NCBI RefSeq assembly: GCF_002160135.1
Contig: NZ_NFJZ01000007.1
Coordinates: 62,001-126,000, forward strand
DNA: 64,000 nucleotides
Direction of reading: 5' to 3'
From: Lachnoclostridium sp. An196
GTDB taxonomy: Bacteria > Bacillota > Clostridia > Lachnospirales > Lachnospiraceae
The position numbers and the translations under genes were made by a program. A model generated the notes under the pieces. It was not told where the DNA came from, ran no database searches, and saw nothing but the letters and a program-made list of their open reading frames with translations. Numbering within the stretch: position 1 is the stretch's first letter; every line of letters starts with the position of its first letter. This document shows, piece by piece, positions 34,778-43,491 of the stretch.

Positions 34778-35041
34778 TTATCCAAGCATAGATTCCGGTT
34801 TGAACAAAGATCTTACATGCGCGATTTCTTCCTGCGACGCCTTGTCCGCAGGCACATAATAGGATTTCTCTCGCGCGATCTGATACAGCTGCTCCTGCGC
34901 CGTCTCCGTCTTGTTGCGCATCTGCTTCAGCGTCTGTTTCAGCTGAGGATTCTCCGTCTGCGTGATATAGTCCGCATATGCCTTCAGTTCTCCATTAATG
35001 CCCACCAGAGCATCGCTTACCATTGTCTTTTCATCCATCAT
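34778..35041 (-). CDS. Small CotF-like spore coat-type protein
   Basis: An 87-residue helical protein. ALVGINGELKAYADYITQTE followed by NPQLKQTLKQMRN and the end SYYVPADKASQEEIAHV resemble the ferritin-like CotF/spore-coat family found in sporulating Clostridia. Length suits a single two-helix unit. It follows another small helical gene by 9 bases and probably shares its transcript. The coat role is inferred from family resemblance only. Confidence 0.65.
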   Translation of the reverse strand: MMDEKTMVSDALVGINGELKAYADYITQTENPQLKQTLKQMRNKTETAQEQLYQIAREKSYYVPADKASQEEIAHVRSLFKPESMLG

Positions 35042-35050
35042 GAACGCCTC

Positions 35051-35236
35051 CTATTTCAGAAATCCCATGAGCTGCTGTTTGTTCTCTTTCGCAGACTGGG
35101 CCGCCTGCTGAAAATACTGCTTTACCTGCGTATCCGTCGCCTGCTCCGCGTACGCGGTAAATTTCGCGTGGCAGGTCTCGCTTCCGCCGATCAGATGACG
35201 GAGATTCTGCACATCCAGTTCTGACAAATCTGACAT
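35051..35236 (-). CDS. Small helical protein, partner of the coat-like gene
   Basis: I start it at ATG 35236 with AAGGAGGG upstream, giving 61 residues; a longer frame from 35287 has no ribosome site. It is all-helical and Gln-rich: DVQNLRHLIGGSETCHAKFT then QVKQYFQQAAQSAKENKQQL. It looks like a shortened coat-like or ferritin-like helical hairpin and pairs with the downstream 87-residue protein. I do not recognise a defined family. Confidence 0.55.
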   Translation of the reverse strand: MSDLSELDVQNLRHLIGGSETCHAKFTAYAEQATDTQVKQYFQQAAQSAKENKQQLMGFLK

Positions 35237-35270
35237 AAAAAATCCCTCCTTGTTTTCCATACTTGCTATC

Positions 35271-35298
35271 CTAGTATGTGAAAACAAAGAGGAATTAT
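35271..35298 (-). promoter_or_regulatory. Possible sigma-E-like sporulation promoter
   Basis: On the minus strand ATAATT (35298-35293), 14 bases, CATACTAG (35278-35271). This resembles a mother-cell sigma-E promoter (ATA-rich -35, CATAC-type -10) and precedes the small coat-like genes. A weak match. Confidence 0.3.
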
Positions 35299-35325
35299 GC
35301 GTTCCAAAATCTTCAGACGCAGCCT

Positions 35326-36771
35326 CTAACAGGTCAGTTCTTCGTACAGTTCTTCATACTGTTTCGCGGAATGATTCCAGGAAAAGTCTGCCGCCATAGC
35401 ACGATCCACGATCTTGTTCCAGGATCGTTTTTTGTCATAATACACAGACTGCGCATAGCGCACCGCACCCAGCATCTCATGCGCATTGTAATTGGCGAAG
35501 CTGAAACCGGTGCCTGTCTCTTCATATTCATTGTACGGTTCCACCGTATCTTTCAGTCCGCCCGTCTCTCTGACAATCGGCAGAGAACCATAGCGCAGGC
35601 TCATCAGCTGGCTGAGTCCGCACGGTTCGAACAAAGACGGCATCAGGAAGGCGTCGCTGGCCGCGTAAATCTTATGTGCCAGTTCATTGGAATAATAGAT
35701 GCAGGCAGCTACCTTCCCGCTGTATTTCCACGCATAGTGACGAAACATATTTTCGTAGCGGGCTTCTCCGGTGCCGAGCACAACAATCTGTACCGCGTCC
35801 TGACATATCTCATCCATGACAGCGTCGATCAGGTCAAATCCTTTCTGATCTGTCAGCCGGGACACAATACCGATCATCATCACGTTTTTATCCTGCTCAA
35901 GTCCCAGCTCTTTCTGAAGCTCCAGCTTGTTTTTCCATTTATTCCGGCGGAAATTATCCGCCGTGTATTTTTTGTATATCAGCGCGTCCGTTCCCGGATC
36001 CCATTCCTTGTAGTCCAGACCGTTGACAATCCCATGCAGTACGTTGGAGCGCGCCCGCATGAGCCCGTCCAGATGCTCCCCGTAAAAAGGAGTCTTGATC
36101 TCCTCCGCATAAGTACGGCTGACCGTGGTCACCATATCGGCATAGACAATGCCGCCCTTCAGATAATTCGCGTCTCCGAAAGCTTCCAGCTTATCCGCTG
36201 TGAAATACGACATGTCAAGACCGGTCGCATCCTGCACTGCCTTAATATTCCAGATTCCCTGGAACTTCAGGTTATGGATCGTGATCATGGACTTCATATT
36301 TGCGTAAAACTCACCTTCATGGAAACTGTCCTTCAGATAAACCGGCACCAGTCCGGTCTGCCAGTCATGGCAGTGTACAATATCAGGCTGATACCCTACC
36401 ACCGGCAGGATCGAAAGCGCGGCCCTGGAAAAGAACGCGAACTTCTCCACGTCTTCATAAATATTCCCGTAAGGACGGTCGCCTGCAAAATAGTATTCAT
36501 TATCGATAAAATAATACTGAATCCCGTCATATTCCATCTCCATGATACCCACATACTGGCTCCGCCATGCCATATCCATGTAAAAATTCGTGACGAAATT
36601 CATCTTCTCTTTCCATTCATGCCCAATACAAAGATAATTAGGAATGATTACCCGTACTTCATATTTATCTTTGTCGAAATACTTCGGCAAAGATCCCACT
36701 ACGTCAGCCAGACCGCCGGTTTTTACAAACGGCACGCATTCTGACGCCACAAATAAGACCTTCTTCTTCAT
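35326..36771 (-). CDS. glgA: Glycogen synthase (ADP-glucose type)
   Basis: A 481-residue GT5 glycosyltransferase that extends alpha-1,4-glucan from ADP-glucose. KTGGLADVVGSLPKYF near residue 16 is the ADP-glucose site. PDIVHCHDWQTGLVPVY near 125 and the C-terminal FEPCGLSQLMSLRYGSLPIV near 375 are conserved. The start is ATG 36771 with GGAGGG upstream, not the in-frame GTG before it. Other glg genes are not nearby. Confidence 0.95.
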   Translation of the reverse strand: MKKKVLFVASECVPFVKTGGLADVVGSLPKYFDKDKYEVRVIIPNYLCIGHEWKEKMNFVTNFYMDMAWRSQYVGIMEMEYDGIQYYFIDNEYYFAGDRPYGNIYEDVEKFAFFSRAALSILPVVGYQPDIVHCHDWQTGLVPVYLKDSFHEGEFYANMKSMITIHNLKFQGIWNIKAVQDATGLDMSYFTADKLEAFGDANYLKGGIVYADMVTTVSRTYAEEIKTPFYGEHLDGLMRARSNVLHGIVNGLDYKEWDPGTDALIYKKYTADNFRRNKWKNKLELQKELGLEQDKNVMMIGIVSRLTDQKGFDLIDAVMDEICQDAVQIVVLGTGEARYENMFRHYAWKYSGKVAACIYYSNELAHKIYAASDAFLMPSLFEPCGLSQLMSLRYGSLPIVRETGGLKDTVEPYNEYEETGTGFSFANYNAHEMLGAVRYAQSVYYDKKRSWNKIVDRAMAADFSWNHSAKQYEELYEELTC

Positions 36772-36846
36772 GTTTCCCTCCACACACGATATAGTATAAG
36801 AAAATTATACCGCAAACCAGAGGGCAATAAAAGAAGTTTTCAAAAT

Positions 36847-37647
36847 TTATGCGTGTTTTTTATAGTCCAGACGTATCTTATCCGCGATCAGGGCGATAAA
36901 CTCTGAATTTGTCGGCTTTCCTTTCCCGACGCTGACGGTGTAGCCGAACAGCTCGTCGATGGTATCCATTTTTCCTCTGCTCCATGCGACTTCGATAGCA
37001 TGGCGGATCGCGCGCTCCACTCTGCTGGGCGTAGTCTTATGATTCTTTGCAATCGTCGGATACAGAATCTTCGTGATGGAATTCAGCATGTTCATATCTT
37101 CCACCGCCATCATGATCGCATCCCTGAGATACTGATACCCTTTAATATGGGCTGGTACGCCGATCTCATGAATCATGTTGGTCACGTCTGTCTCCAGATT
37201 CCTTTCCAGATAATCAGCTTTGGCCTCGTAGGGGAGCATCTTCATGCCCTCCGGTCTCTTCCTGTGCCGGTTTTCTTTCAGGCTGCGGATTCTGCTGAGC
37301 AGCATGTCATGATCAAACGGTTTCATAATGTAATAACTGGCTCCCAACAGGAACGCATCCTCCGTAATTCTCTCCTGGCCGATCGCCGAGATCACTACGA
37401 ATTCCGGTTTCTTGCGGATATTGGCATCATGTCCGATCCGCTCCATGACAGTCAGGCCGTCGAGCTTGGGCATGATAATATCCAGGAGCATGATGTCCGG
37501 CTCCTTCTCACGGATTACCTGACATGCTTCTTCTCCGTTTCTGGCAATGCCTACAATCTGGAGTTCTTCGTCCTGGCGCAGAATCCCGTCCAGGATCTCC
37601 ACCATTCTTTCGTTGTCGTCCACAATTGCAACACTCCATCTGCTCAT
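36847..37647 (-). CDS. spo0A: Sporulation master regulator Spo0A
   Basis: A 266-residue response regulator. The receiver (about 1-125) has [10 protein letters not shown] with acidic residues, phospho-acceptor Asp56 in [12 protein letters not shown], and [10 protein letters not shown] with the conserved Lys. The C-terminal Spo0A-specific effector (about 150-266) contains [20 protein letters not shown], the recognition helix region. The start is ATG 37647 with GAGGAGG upstream. It is the main evidence that the organism sporulates. It has its own promoter. Confidence 0.97.
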   Translation of the reverse strand: MSRWSVAIVDDNERMVEILDGILRQDEELQIVGIARNGEEACQVIREKEPDIMLLDIIMPKLDGLTVMERIGHDANIRKKPEFVVISAIGQERITEDAFLLGASYYIMKPFDHDMLLSRIRSLKENRHRKRPEGMKMLPYEAKADYLERNLETDVTNMIHEIGVPAHIKGYQYLRDAIMMAVEDMNMLNSITKILYPTIAKNHKTTPSRVERAIRHAIEVAWSRGKMDTIDELFGYTVSVGKGKPTNSEFIALIADKIRLDYKKHA

Positions 37648-37726
37648 CCATAATCCTCCTCGTTTCCCATTTTTCCTGTCTCCTTTCAACAGCTTCATAC
37701 AAAAGCTTTCATCATTCACAGTGAAA

Positions 37727-37781
37727 ATTATAGAGAAACCGGCAATTCCTTACAAGCAGATAGTATCGGGGGTTTTCGACA
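37727..37781 (-). promoter_or_regulatory. spo0A promoter with upstream 0A box
   Basis: On the minus strand TTGTAA (37755-37750), 17 bases, TATAAT (37732-37727). Nineteen bases upstream of the -35 is TGTCGAA (37781-37775), a consensus Spo0A-binding 0A box. This fits autoregulation, as known in other spore formers. Confidence 0.6.
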
Positions 37782-37786
37782 TATTG

Positions 37787-37901
37787 TGCCATGTCCGCTG
37801 CGCGGACATGGCGCCTCCGGCGGATGCGCCCGGATTTCTGCGGCCAGCGCGGAAACCCGGGTGCGCGTTGGCATATTTCGCGCCCTGCGCTCACTATGCC
37901 A
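37787..37901. repeat. 115-bp structured dispersed repeat, copy 2
   Basis: The same unit as at 5588, in opposite orientation. Stems: CCATGTCCGC/GCGGACATGG near 37789-37811, a middle TTTCTGCG/CGCGGAAA stem, and the terminal TGGCATA (37869-37875) with TATGCCA (37895-37901). Relative to the other copies the terminal stem has T-A changed to C-G on both arms. It shares its last five bases with copy 3. Confidence 0.85.
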
Positions 37902-38011
37902 TGTCCGCTCCGCGGACATGGCGCCTCCGGCGGATGCGCCCGGCTTTCTGCGGCAAGCGCAGAAACCGGCATGCGCGATGGTATAATTCGCACTTCGCGC
38001 TCATTATACCA
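37897..38011. repeat. 115-bp structured dispersed repeat, copy 3, overlapping the efflux pump stop codon
   Basis: In tandem with copy 2 and closest to copy 1. The terminal stem is TGGTATAAT (37979-37987) with ATTATACCA (38003-38011). The stop codon of the RND permease (38006-38004) lies inside this arm. Together copies 2 and 3 fill most of the 356 bases between spo0A and the pump gene. Confidence 0.88.
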
Positions 38012-41000
38012 TGTTCGCCTCGTTCATTTTCTGCTCTTTTTTGTACTTTCTTCCATAGAAAATCAGATAGAAAACAGGCATCAGGATCAGGATCAGCAGC
38101 GTGGACGCCACCAGGCCTCCGATAATGATAATATACATGCCCTGCATCATCTGATTGCCTTCTCCGATACCCAGTGCTCCCGGCACCATGGAAATAATTG
38201 TCGTCAGAGTCGTGATCAGGATCGGACGAAGCCTCGTCTTGGCACTCTCAATCAGCGCGTCCTCCAGAGCCATTTCCGTTCTGAGCAGGTTCACTCCGTC
38301 CACATACAGGATACCGTTGTTTACCACAATGCCCGCCAGCATCAGAACTCCCATCAGGGAAATCATACTGAATGAAGATCCCGACAGGAACAGAAGTCCG
38401 AAGGATCCGATCAGGCTGAACGGAATGCTCAGCATCACCATCAGCGAATACCGGGGAGATTCAAACTGCATCGCCATCACCAAAAATACCAGGAAAATTG
38501 CCGCTGCCAGAGCGAGCCCCAGAGAACGGAATGACTCGTTCATCATCTCGTCCATCGTATTGACCGATATTTCCACAGAATCCGGGAAATCTTCCTCTTC
38601 TGCCAGCCGGTCCATCTCCGCCTGAACAGCGTCTGTATCTTCCGACAGACAGGTGGCAGACACGGTCATTACGTAAGCTCCGTCCTCTCTGGTCACAGTC
38701 TGCTGCGAATTCGTATATTCCAGAGAAGCGATCTCAGACAGAGGAATTCCCGAAACGTTTGCATCCATCAGGCTGTCCGCGTTTGTATATGTCCCCTCCG
38801 GGTATTCCAGAACTACGCTGTATTCCTGCCCATTGGATGTCACCGTCATAGCCTCCGTACCGCTGATCATACTGTAAAGACTGCCCGCCGCCTGAGCAGG
38901 AGTCATGCCGTAGCTCATGGCATTCAGCGGATCGATCAATACACGGACCTGCGTGGAACTCTCTCCCGCGCTGGAACTTACATTCAGCACGCCCGGGATA
39001 TTCCAGGAGACTTCTTCCATCACCGCAACCGCTTCCTGCAGATCTTCCAGATCTGTGGATGTCAGCGTGACAGATCCGCCGGATCCGCTGGTCATCATAG
39101 AGGATATCGTACTGCTGGTCGAAATCTCCAGCTGCATATCCGTAAAGTCTTTTGTCTCTTCCGTCCACTGATCGGCTATTTCCTGGCTGGACATATTCCG
39201 GTCATCTTTCAGATTGACGGAAATCGAGCCGGATCCGTCCGAAGCTGTCATCGTATAGCTCTCCACATCCTCATGGGACGCGACCATATCCTCGAGCCGC
39301 GCCATTCTCTCCTCCACAAGGGACACCTTTGTGCCCGGACGCATGGACGCGCTGATACTGACCGTTCCTTCATCCATGGCCGGAATCAGTTCTGTATCCA
39401 TGAGACTTACCAATCCGAGGGAAAATACCAACAGCGCGACCGATACAAGCACCGCCGTTTTCTTCCGGTTCAGAAGCTTCCGCTCTGTCTTCTCATATCC
39501 GGTTTTTACTTTATCCAGCAGGACATTGATCTTCAGCTCTTTCTTCTCCTTCGGACGGAAATACTTAAAGAACAGCGGCACCAGAGTGATCGCGGACACC
39601 AGCGAAGCCAGCATGGCGATGATAATCGTGTATCCCAGCTGTCCGAATATCTGTCCGCTCAGCCCTTGCTGCAGGCACAACGGCAGATATACAACTACTG
39701 TCGTAATCGTGGATGCCACGATGGATCCTACCACTTCTCCGGTCCCGTGAAGCGCCGCTTCATTATGATCCAGATCTTTGTCCTTATACCGGAAACAGCT
39801 TTCCAGCACTACGCTGGAACTGTCCACCATCATACCGATCGCGATGACCAGCGCTCCTAATGTGATCATATTCAGTGAAAATCCGCACACTGCCATCAGA
39901 ATCACCGTAGCCAGAAGAGAGATCGGCATAGAACTCCCCACGATCAGGCTGGCCTTGATGTCTCCGAAGAAGATCAGGAGCACCGCCATGGTCAGCACCA
40001 CGCCCAGAGCAAGCGTACTTCCCACAGAACTTACCGATTCCATGATCATATCAGAAGCATCATAGGAAATCTCAGCAGTCATCCCCTCGTGTTCCTGCAC
40101 CATCCGGTCCATAACTTCTTTCACATCATTTACCATGCCGATGGTGCTGGCGCTCTGGTTCTTGGTCACGCTGACCGATACCGTATCCTGTCCGTTAAAA
40201 CGGCTCACGCTGTCCGCATCCTGAACCGCCCAGCTCACATCCGCCACATCTGCAAGGCGGATCAGACTGCCTGTAGAGGTATAAAGCGGAATCTCCTGCA
40301 GGTCCTGTACCGTCTCAATATCGGCAGTGCTGGAAGCGCTGATAGACTGCGATCCCTGTTCCAGCGTTCCCAGAGGAATCATGAAATCGGCCGCGCCCAC
40401 ATACTGCGCCACCTGGCTCATGCTCAGGCCGTACTGGTTCAATGCCTCTTCATCCAGCATCACCCGGATATAATTTTCCTCTCCTCCGGTCACATCTACG
40501 CTGGCTACCGTACTGATCGCTTCCAGTTCCGGTACGATCTCATCATTGACCAGCGTCAGCGTATCCGTGCCTTCTTCCGCGCTGACCGAATAACTGATGC
40601 TGGGCATAGAATTGACGTTCATCTCAATAACTACCGGATCCTGGCAGTCATCCGGCAGCGACGCCGCGGTAGCGTCCAACGCGGCGCGCAGATCCAGGTA
40701 CGCTTCATCCGTATCCACACTGTAGTCATACTGCAGGATAACCATAGAGACATTTTCCTGAGAGTAGGTCATAACAGAATCCACACCGCTCAGGCTGGAA
40801 ACATCGCCTTCAATCTCTGTGCTGACCAGCTCATCCACAGACTTCGGATCGGCGCCCGGATAAACCGTCATGACCATCAAGATCGGCATATCCATATCCG
40901 GCATCAGTTCCAGACGAAGCGTTGTAAGCGCGGAAAATCCAAACACTGCCAGAGCCAGTACAATCAGAAGCGTGGAGACCGGCCTTCGCAGCGATAATTT

Positions 41001-41012
41001 TGTCAAGCCCAT
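38004..41012 (-). CDS. RND-family efflux permease
   Basis: A 1002-residue AcrB/HAE-type permease with 12 expected helices and two large extracytoplasmic domains, each inserted after the first helix of a half. LSLRRPVSTLLIVLALAVFG starts helix 1; PISLLATVILMAVCGFSLNMITLGALVIAIGMMVDSS-type sequence near 370 holds the charged relay; the second half ends VSTLLILILMPVFYLIFYGR-like. Gram-positive versions work without an outer-membrane channel. It follows its adaptor by 2 bases. The stop codon is in the structured repeat. Confidence 0.93.
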   Translation of the reverse strand: MGLTKLSLRRPVSTLLIVLALAVFGFSALTTLRLELMPDMDMPILMVMTVYPGADPKSVDELVSTEIEGDVSSLSGVDSVMTYSQENVSMVILQYDYSVDTDEAYLDLRAALDATAASLPDDCQDPVVIEMNVNSMPSISYSVSAEEGTDTLTLVNDEIVPELEAISTVASVDVTGGEENYIRVMLDEEALNQYGLSMSQVAQYVGAADFMIPLGTLEQGSQSISASSTADIETVQDLQEIPLYTSTGSLIRLADVADVSWAVQDADSVSRFNGQDTVSVSVTKNQSASTIGMVNDVKEVMDRMVQEHEGMTAEISYDASDMIMESVSSVGSTLALGVVLTMAVLLIFFGDIKASLIVGSSMPISLLATVILMAVCGFSLNMITLGALVIAIGMMVDSSSVVLESCFRYKDKDLDHNEAALHGTGEVVGSIVASTITTVVVYLPLCLQQGLSGQIFGQLGYTIIIAMLASLVSAITLVPLFFKYFRPKEKKELKINVLLDKVKTGYEKTERKLLNRKKTAVLVSVALLVFSLGLVSLMDTELIPAMDEGTVSISASMRPGTKVSLVEERMARLEDMVASHEDVESYTMTASDGSGSISVNLKDDRNMSSQEIADQWTEETKDFTDMQLEISTSSTISSMMTSGSGGSVTLTSTDLEDLQEAVAVMEEVSWNIPGVLNVSSSAGESSTQVRVLIDPLNAMSYGMTPAQAAGSLYSMISGTEAMTVTSNGQEYSVVLEYPEGTYTNADSLMDANVSGIPLSEIASLEYTNSQQTVTREDGAYVMTVSATCLSEDTDAVQAEMDRLAEEEDFPDSVEISVNTMDEMMNESFRSLGLALAAAIFLVFLVMAMQFESPRYSLMVMLSIPFSLIGSFGLLFLSGSSFSMISLMGVLMLAGIVVNNGILYVDGVNLLRTEMALEDALIESAKTRLRPILITTLTTIISMVPGALGIGEGNQMMQGMYIIIIGGLVASTLLILILMPVFYLIFYGRKYKKEQKMNEANMV

Positions 41013-41014
41013 AT

Positions 41015-42637
41015 TTATTCAGCCTCCTCTTCCGCAGGAGCTGTTTCCGCCGTCTCTGCCGACTCCTCCGGTTCTTCTGTCACAGGGGGTTCACCGTTGA
41101 CGGACACCACTTCTGCGGGAGCTCCGTCACGCAGTCGGGAAGACCAGTTTCCCACTACCTGGCTGTCTTCCGACAGGCCCTCCTCAATCGCGGCTTGGGT
41201 ATCGCTCATCAGTCCTACCGTCACCGGCGTCCGTACGATCGTGCCGTCTTCCACACAGTACACATACGCGCTGCCGGCGGAAAAATAGAGAGCGTCGTAC
41301 GGAATGATCAGCTTATTCTCCTCTTCATGGGTCGTCGCGTATACTTTGACCGTTACCCCATTGGGGATTTTATCGCTGGCTCCTGACACCGACGCTTTGA
41401 CCGCAAAGAGATGGGTCTGGGCGTTTGCCATGGTGCCCACTTCTGTAATCGTCCCTTCATATGTATCGCCATTTCGCTCTACCGTCACCGGATCTCCCGC
41501 TGCCAGCACATTCTTCGCCTCTTCCGTAACCTGGAACGTCACGGTCATAGATTCTTTATTGGAGATCACATACGCGGCAGATCCTGCCGACACCATCTGA
41601 TCCTCTTCTACGCTCACCGACTCGATCACACCGCTGATAGGCGCTTCCACCGTATAGTATTCCAGCTGCATCTGCGCGGAATCGATCCCGACCGCCGCGC
41701 TCTCCAGCTGTGCCGCGTAGGTGGCGTCTGTATCCGGATAAACCTCATTCTGAGTGATCGCGTAAGACTGCTCTGCCGTGGCCAGATTCTCGTTGATCGT
41801 CTCCCGGCTGTCCTCAGCTGTGTCAATGCCGGATTTCAGCTGTGTCTTGGCGGATTCATTGGCCGCGATCTGTCCGTCGATCTGGGTCACCGCTGCCTGC
41901 GCCTGATCAAACGCAGTCTTACTCTCGGCTACCTTTGGCTGAAGCTGTGTCACAACATCCTGCGCACTTACCAGCTGAGTTTCCAATGCCGAAACATCTT
42001 CTCCCAGCTGCTGCCCTTCCTCTATCTGTTTTTTCAAATTATCAACATTTCCTTCTGCTGCGCCAAGTTCACTCTGCAGCGTATAATACTCCGTCCCCGC
42101 CTGATCCGCCGCTGCCTGGGCAGCGTTTTTCGCTGAAGACAGCTGTCCTCCCGCGTCTCTCAGATCTCCCAGGTTGCTCTCCATCTCGTCGATGCTTTCA
42201 TCCACGTCATTCATGCTGTCCCGAAGCTGCTGGATACTCTGCTCGGTCTGGTAATTCTGCAGATCTCTGGCGCCTCCGGTCGCGGCCTGTACTCCTGCTT
42301 CCGCAGAATGGTAAGCAGCCTCTGCGCTGGCAAGCTGAAGCTGCGCGGCCTCGTCGTCGATCCGGAACAGCAGATCCCCCTCCTGTACCGTATCGCCCAC
42401 CTGAAAATTCACTTCCGTCACCGTTCCGGAGACCATAGGCGTCACATAGACCTGCTGCTGCGGAGCAGCCGTCCCCATATAAACAGTATCTGTGGACAGC
42501 GATCCTCTCTCGGGAGTCACCACATCCACCGCTGCTTTTTCTGCTTCTTCTGTTTCTTCACTGGATCCGGAGCATGCCGTCGCCGTCATTCCAAGAATCG
42601 CTGTCATACCCAGAAGCACACATCTTTTCCCATTCAT
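41015..42637 (-). CDS. RND efflux adaptor (membrane fusion protein), lipoprotein
   Basis: A 540-residue HlyD/AcrA-type adaptor. The N-terminus is a signal with a lipobox-like end at Cys22. The chain then runs: barrel-sandwich half (VTEVNFQVGDTVQEGDLLFRIDDE near 78), a long coiled-coil hairpin (about 105-320, Gln/Ala-rich), and the second half with ISGVIESVSVEEDQMV near 335. The C-terminus is acidic. I start at ATG 42637, preceded by GGAGATG. It pairs with the permease downstream and is divergent from a two-component system. Confidence 0.9.
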   Translation of the reverse strand: MNGKRCVLLGMTAILGMTATACSGSSEETEEAEKAAVDVVTPERGSLSTDTVYMGTAAPQQQVYVTPMVSGTVTEVNFQVGDTVQEGDLLFRIDDEAAQLQLASAEAAYHSAEAGVQAATGGARDLQNYQTEQSIQQLRDSMNDVDESIDEMESNLGDLRDAGGQLSSAKNAAQAAADQAGTEYYTLQSELGAAEGNVDNLKKQIEEGQQLGEDVSALETQLVSAQDVVTQLQPKVAESKTAFDQAQAAVTQIDGQIAANESAKTQLKSGIDTAEDSRETINENLATAEQSYAITQNEVYPDTDATYAAQLESAAVGIDSAQMQLEYYTVEAPISGVIESVSVEEDQMVSAGSAAYVISNKESMTVTFQVTEEAKNVLAAGDPVTVERNGDTYEGTITEVGTMANAQTHLFAVKASVSGASDKIPNGVTVKVYATTHEEENKLIIPYDALYFSAGSAYVYCVEDGTIVRTPVTVGLMSDTQAAIEEGLSEDSQVVGNWSSRLRDGAPAEVVSVNGEPPVTEEPEESAETAETAPAEEEAE

Positions 42638-42737
42638 TCTTTCATCTCCATTTCCATAATTTTTATTAACATTCTGATCACTCACCAGAAAATCCCTTAT
42701 AGACTATTCTCCTTTTTTAAACAGAATATAAATTCAT

Positions 42738-42757
42738 CCGTTCATATACCGTTCATA
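42738..42757 (+). promoter_or_regulatory. 11-bp-spaced direct repeat between the efflux and regulator genes
   Basis: CCGTTCATA occurs at 42738-42746 and again at 42749-42757, an 11-bp period typical of tandem OmpR/PhoB-family binding sites. A further TTCAT lies just upstream. It sits between the divergent efflux and regulator operons, so it may control both. Confidence 0.6.
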
Positions 42758-42816
42758 ATTCTCGGATATGATATTACAAAATCATAAATCTGTATTTACA
42801 ATACGAGGTGTTTCTG

Positions 42817-43491
42817 ATGTTTCATATTATGGTAGTAGAAGACGATCAGGCCCTGAACAAGCTGATCTGCCGGGTGCTGGTAAAGAATAATTATGAAGTG
42901 GTCACGGCTTTTGACGGAGAAGAAGCGCTCTCCCTGCTGGACCAGAATTACATTGATCTGATTATTACTGATCTGATGATGCCGAAAGTAGACGGATACG
43001 ACCTGACCAAAGAGCTGCGCGAGAGCGGCTACCAGCTGCCCATACTGGTGGTCACGGCCAAAGATACTTTCCCGGACAAACTGAAAGGTTTTAAACTGGG
43101 CATTGACGACTATATGGTAAAACCCATCGACGTAAATGAACTGCTTCTGAGAGTGGAAGCTCTGCTGCGCCGCGCCCGGATCATCTATGAAAAGAAACTG
43201 GAATTTCCCCATGTCTGTCTGGACTACATCAATCTGACCGTGACGGTAGACGGGAAATCCCAGATCCTTCCCCAGAAAGAGTTCCAGCTCTTGTATAAAC
43301 TTCTGTCCTTTCCCAATCAGACGTTTACCCGTCAGCAGCTCATGGACGAGCTCTGGGGATACGATTCGGAGACAGATATCCGTACCGTAGATGTGCATGT
43401 GAACCGTCTGCGGGACCGGTTCCGGGAGATTCCATATTTTCAGATACTGACTGTAAGAGGTCTGGGCTATAAGGGGACGATCGAAAAATGA
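42817..43491 (+). CDS. OmpR/PhoB-family response regulator
   Basis: A 224-residue regulator. The receiver has acidic EDD at 8-10, phospho-acceptor Asp52 in IITDLMMPKVDG, and the conserved Lys in DDYMVKPIDV near 103. The winged-helix output domain (about 125-222) ends TVDVHVNRLRDRF and VRGLGYKG. The start is ATG 42817 with GAGGTG upstream rather than the in-frame GTG three codons earlier. It overlaps the kinase gene by 4 bases (ATGA). Probably regulates the divergent efflux operon. Confidence 0.93.
   Translation: MFHIMVVEDDQALNKLICRVLVKNNYEVVTAFDGEEALSLLDQNYIDLIITDLMMPKVDGYDLTKELRESGYQLPILVVTAKDTFPDKLKGFKLGIDDYMVKPIDVNELLLRVEALLRRARIIYEKKLEFPHVCLDYINLTVTVDGKSQILPQKEFQLLYKLLSFPNQTFTRQQLMDELWGYDSETDIRTVDVHVNRLRDRFREIPYFQILTVRGLGYKGTIEK

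Larger units (their letters stand above)
37648..38003. other. 356-base spacer between the efflux operon end and spo0A
   Basis: Contents: the spo0A leader and promoter (to 37755), the 0A box (37775-37781) and two tandem 115-bp repeats (37787-38011). There is no credible coding sequence; open frames here arise from the repeats. No conventional terminator for the RND operon is seen, so the repeat hairpins may end or protect that mRNA. Confidence 0.6.

Noticed and set aside
37728-38125. Several open frames across the tandem repeats near spo0A
   Set aside because: They arise from GC-rich repeat DNA on both strands, have no ribosome sites and repeat the same peptide in each copy.
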